This document shows positions 59,841-64,000 of a DNA stretch of 64,000 bases, piece after piece. The stretch covers positions 25,826,942 through 25,890,941 of the forward strand of contig NC_092706.1 in NCBI RefSeq assembly GCF_964275005.1, read 5' to 3'. Position 1 is the stretch's first letter. Each line of letters begins with the position of its first letter. Position numbers and translations under genes: made by a program. Under the pieces are notes generated by a model that was given only the letters and a program-made list of their open reading frames with translations, was not told the DNA's origin and did not search any database. The stretch comes from Diadema setosum. Its lineage: Eukaryota > Echinodermata > Echinoidea > Diadematoida > Diadematidae.

Positions 59841-62772
59841 GAAGGGGTCGGTGCATTATAGTGTTAACCCACACTTTGGTGAAAAATGAGTTACATGCAT
59901 TTACACCATCCTGAATCACTGCTCTTTAATCCCTAAAAATGTCATCTTGAAATTTAAGCAATAAATGGGTTTTTAATGCAGGCATCTTTTTGCCCCGAAA
60001 ATTAATCAAATCTTATAGGCAATAATATAATGCTAAGCCACACTTTTCAAGATGGCGACCTCCATGGTAGCAGACAGAAGGGTGTCATAAAAATATCTAA
60101 ATCTGAACAGTGAGGAAACTTTTTCATCTACAAAAATGATTGATTCTGATTCATAACATAACTTGTACTCTTCTGCCAGTTATGAAAATGGAGATGAGAT
60201 AAACATTAATGAAATTTTAAGCATTTAATGAGTATTTTTTGTTAATTTTTGTACTGTTGGGGTTAGCACTATTTTCATGCTAATTCTACTGATCATGACA
60301 TTTTTCGCCAGTTTTTTATTTTTGTTGAACTTATCAGGAAAATACCACAATCACTGGTTTTAGGAGTATTTTAGCATTGTGCATTATGACCTATAAGAAA
60401 ATTAATCAACAGTCATGGTCTGTCCCAGCACCTTAAAGTTTCATTAGTGGGTTAGCACTTTATTCATGCTGACATTTCGCTTCAAAAGGAAAGCTTCCTC
60501 AAAATTAATCAGTAGATAAATAACTGATGAAATATATTCAAAATATAAATCTTAATTTGTTATGTGTGTTTTTTCATCGAAATGGCTCATTGTAATAAGT
60601 GTATTGTCTCTAAATTTATGATTTTTTTTTCCCGATGCAAGTGTGATCTGAAAACTTTCATATGGGTAAAAAAAAAAAAAATGTGCGGATAGCTGGATGT
60701 TTGGACATGTGCCTTATATGTTAGTAATTCTTACAGAGTTAGATCACTAGTGAAACAACACTTGAAATTGTCATTGATTAATTTGTAACTTCTTTTGAAT
60801 AAAATGCAATTTTGCTATGCTTTCACAGCCATATTTAGGGGGATTAGCTATAGACAGTAGAAAACGGATGAAAACAAAATGCATTTTTAATATTAATTTA
60901 CCTCAAATTTTCCAAAAAAAAATAAAAATCCTGCCGCTGTCAATACAGCTGTGCTTCCCTGTAGTTTCTTACATAACCGAGACACGATACTTACATGTTT
61001 AACATCCTTTGAAAGGATGTTACATTTATGATATAACTGCAAACTTTATTTTTCAAATAGATAACGCTGTCGTATAAAATTCATAGTTCTACGTTGTTGA
61101 TACCTCTATACGGTTTCTCAATTTAAATTAATAAACGTTGAAAGCAATCAAAGCGGTATTTAAAGTATCAATGCTGATAGTATAGTGTTTTTTTAACGTA
61201 ATTTAATTGTGAGTCAATAGCTCCCTTTTTTCCACTACTGAATTTACCCTTTAAACTCGGTATTTATCATGCATTTTTATGAAGAAGTCTCCATGTTGGA
61301 AAGAAAATGTATTTGCTGTATTCTGTTACAAATTTCAGAGCTATTTCTTTTTTTCACAGGGTTGTTTTCAAGATTAATTTACAAAAAAAAAAGTTTCCTT
61401 CAAATTAATTTGGAGATTTGAGATTGATAAAACTATTGAAAGCATATAGATTTTTCACTTTTTCGTGTATGTTTTTGTCACCGTAACAGCTTTGACATGA
61501 GAACATTTTTTTCTTGTTCCTAAAATTAATGATCTTCATGATCCAAATGTAGTCTGAAAACGTGCATATGGGGTAAAATGTATGTGCATAAACACACCAA
61601 CTTGGTATAATACGTAGACTATTTTGGTCTTATTCGGCACATTGTATTTTAGCATGTATGGTCTGTTCGAATATACGAAATCTATAAGTGTTCAGACTTC
61701 CAAAGAGTTTTTTTTTCCCAATTTGTAATTTTTTTTTTCATGGATTTTTGGCCATTAAGAGTTAGTCGTTCATTTTGTGATAAGAACTTTCCTGCCTAAT
61801 TTCACACAGCCTGCATTTACCAACGAACATGGAGGAGGAGGATTCAGTGAGGCATGTACAGTCATAATTCTCATGCAACACTATTTTTTTTTTTTGGTAA
61901 ATTCGTTGTCACACAACGGAGGATTTTACAGTACTATTGGTGATTTTGATACCCTAAACAAGAAAACCAATATAGCTAAACAAGGCCTTAATGTCTACTT
62001 TATGGTATTTTATTCCCTTTAACAAAAGACATGATAATCTCTGGAATAATATTGATATATACCATTTTACTTTATTTTCTCTGATCTAGATACTCTAAAT
62101 TTAAAATGCGTTATATGCGTAATGCTGAAGAAGGGACTCTTTCCCTGCTTTTAGGTACACGAAAGATGTAAAATCCTCAATGAGATATAACAACTCATAT
62201 TATTATTTTGTATGACACTGAATGCTTTCTCTTTTTAAAACTTGAGTTGTTGAAATTGTTTAATATCCACATTTCAAGATGTCTTTATGCGTATATGATT
62301 GATTCTGTGCGCGTGTGTGCGTCTGAAATATATGCAAAGTTTGTCTTCATAATTCACACAGATTATACAATACAGACAGTTAAAAACAAATATATCTTAT
62401 TTCAATTTCACGTCACAAAGGAGAGAAACTCAAATATTACATTAATTTTCCATTTTTAGCGAAGAGATATTGATATTTTGTGAGTTTTCAAAAAATAAAG
62501 AGTATTTTGTATACACGACGGATTTGGCTGCAATAAAGTGCTAAGCCACAAATTCAAAATGTGACTTGAAAAATCCTCTTGAATCCACAAAAATATCAGT
62601 GTAGTAAATTTCCCCAAGACACTATTCAATCTTGAGTATGTAAAGGTTCATATACGAAAAAAATGGCCTTCTCGAGTCATTAACCTGATTTATGGATTTT
62701 TTCAAACTTTCAAAAGCGATTATCTCAAAATGAACATTGTGTGGGTTAGCACTATAATGCACCGACCCCTTC
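59841..62772. mobile_element. 2.9-kb element with 32-bp terminal inverted repeats
   Basis: The left terminus 59841-59872 begins GAAGGGGTCGGTGCATTATA. Its reverse complement closes the element at 62741-62772 with 31 of 32 bases matching. ATTT lies immediately outside both ends, a possible 4-bp target duplication. The inside is AT-rich, with no transposase-like frame. Versions of the inner TIR motif GGGTTAGCACT recur at 60259 and 60449, and inverted forms (GCTAAGCCACA) at about 60032 and 62542. A non-autonomous DNA transposon is the simplest reading. Confidence 0.82.
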
Positions 62773-62814
62773 ATTTGTTTGTTTGTTTGTTTGTTTTCCG
62801 TATTTGGAAAAACG

Positions 62815-63330
62815 AACCTTCGGAATAAGCAATACTTATTTCATTTTCGGTTTAACGAACATACGGAATAAAGAACTTTATTTCCTTTTCGAAATAACGA
62901 ACTTCCGGCGTAACGAACCTTGTTTCATTTTTGGTTTAACGGACCTACGGATCGAATAGACAACTTTATTTCATTTTCGGACTAATGAACCTTCGGCCTA
63001 ATGAACCTTCGGCCTAATGAACCTTATTTCATTTTCGGATTACGGAACCTTAGGAATAAAAAACTTAATTTCACTTTCGGGCGAACGAATCTTCGAAATG
63101 ACGACGCTTATTTCATTCTCGGATTAACGAACATACGAAACAGAGAATGTTATTTATATTTTCTGACTAACGAAACTTAGCAATAACAAACTTTCAGAAA
63201 AACCCTGCAAAATGTTCGGATTAACGAACCTTAATTCATTTTTGGATGAACTAATTTCTAGGTATACGAAATAACGATCCTCATCTTAAGTGCGGATAGG
63301 CCGAACCTTTGGAATAACGAACATCACTTC
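62815..63330. repeat. Degenerate TTCGG...AACGAAC minisatellite
   Basis: Irregular repeats built from ACGAACCTTCGGAATAACG, TTATTTCATTTTCGG and TAACGAAC units, roughly 20 and 40-60 bases apart. It starts about 45 bases beyond the 2.9-kb element. Confidence 0.85.
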
Positions 63331-64000
63331 AGTCTATCGGAGGGAATTCAAAAACCTTCTGTACCGTGATTGGATAAATTGTTTCTTATAGCATTTTGAT
63401 GGCGGTTTCTAAATTGATCATAACGATGCGAATACTGTATGCAAAGTTTAGTACTCTAAAAATATGAGAAAATCGAACCATGAAAACTATGACTCGATCT
63501 GCAGATAATCATCACTGGAAGGCACAAACAAAAAACAAAAAAACAAACAAAAAACAAAACTATTTAGAAAGATTCCGAACAGCAGGCCACTGCAAAATTT
63601 TAAACCAAATGTTGGTGAGGGGGTTGGCGGCTAACCCTGATGTATGTCTGGTTTCCATGACAACAGTTAGCCAGAGAAAAGTCATGATCACGGATGTTTT
63701 TTTGACCGGACTCCTCGCTTAGTATCCCGATCGCATCAACCTAAATCCTCTTTTAAAAAAAGGGGGGAGTCGGTATAGTGATGGAAGTTGATACCAGTAG
63801 AAACGGAAGTGCCTTATCAAGTCAGGGAAGAAGAGAAGAGTTGTCACCATGGCATCCTGACAGTTCAATTAAGCATTAAACATCGTTATTCTTGGACCGG
63901 AAATTAGGGTCTAAAGTTCAGGGACGGTCAGTTTTAGCCAAAACGTATCACTCTTGGTTTTTTTTTTTTTCTTTTTCTTTCACTGATGAATCGTTCTTTT
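63331..64000. other. Gene-free right edge
   Basis: Nothing recognised; a plus open frame at 63480-63722 has no domain. Confidence 0.5.

Overview
The window looks like nuclear DNA of a marine deuterostome, most likely an echinoderm such as a sea urchin (inference). It is AT-rich and intron-dense, with very many AT, GT and CTAT microsatellites, numerous foldback MITEs and decayed LINE ends. The recognisable coding content is extracellular modules (SRCR, WSC, Sushi, CUB) joined by phase-1 introns, of the sort expanded in such animals. No bacterial, organellar, rRNA or tRNA gene was seen.

Both genes I can support lie on the minus strand, and I assembled them exon by exon. Gene 1 (55137 down to 24479) has eight coding exons that close exactly in frame to 533 residues. 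Its order is signal peptide, one group A SRCR domain split over two exons 11 kb apart, one WSC domain, one Sushi/CCP domain, a short Ser/Thr stalk, one transmembrane helix, and a 180-residue highly charged tail containing YYQM. Gene 2 (16214 down to 3809 or lower) has six exons giving at least 422 residues. Its order is signal peptide, two CUB domains, a Ser/Pro stalk, one transmembrane helix and a Cys-rich basic tail ending near YMSM. Its last exon is unresolved.

Both predicted products are type I single-pass surface proteins. They have different ectodomains, but each has a cytoplasmic YxxM motif, the form bound by PI3-kinase p85 SH2 domains. The pair may therefore be adjacent receptor genes with a shared signalling output. 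That is the most interesting biological reading of the window, and it is inference.

Layout: 1-3.8 kb is the 3' flank of gene 2, with a 450-bp palindrome and two MITEs. 3.8-16.2 kb is gene 2. 16.2-24.5 kb is intergenic repeats. 24.5-55.1 kb is gene 1; its two large introns hold a dead LINE reverse transcriptase, an AACGTT-rich foldback, nested TTAA elements and stacked LINE 3' ends. 55.1-64 kb is the upstream flank, with CTAT and AT arrays, a 2.9-kb element with 32-bp terminal inverted repeats, and a TTCGG/AACGAAC minisatellite.
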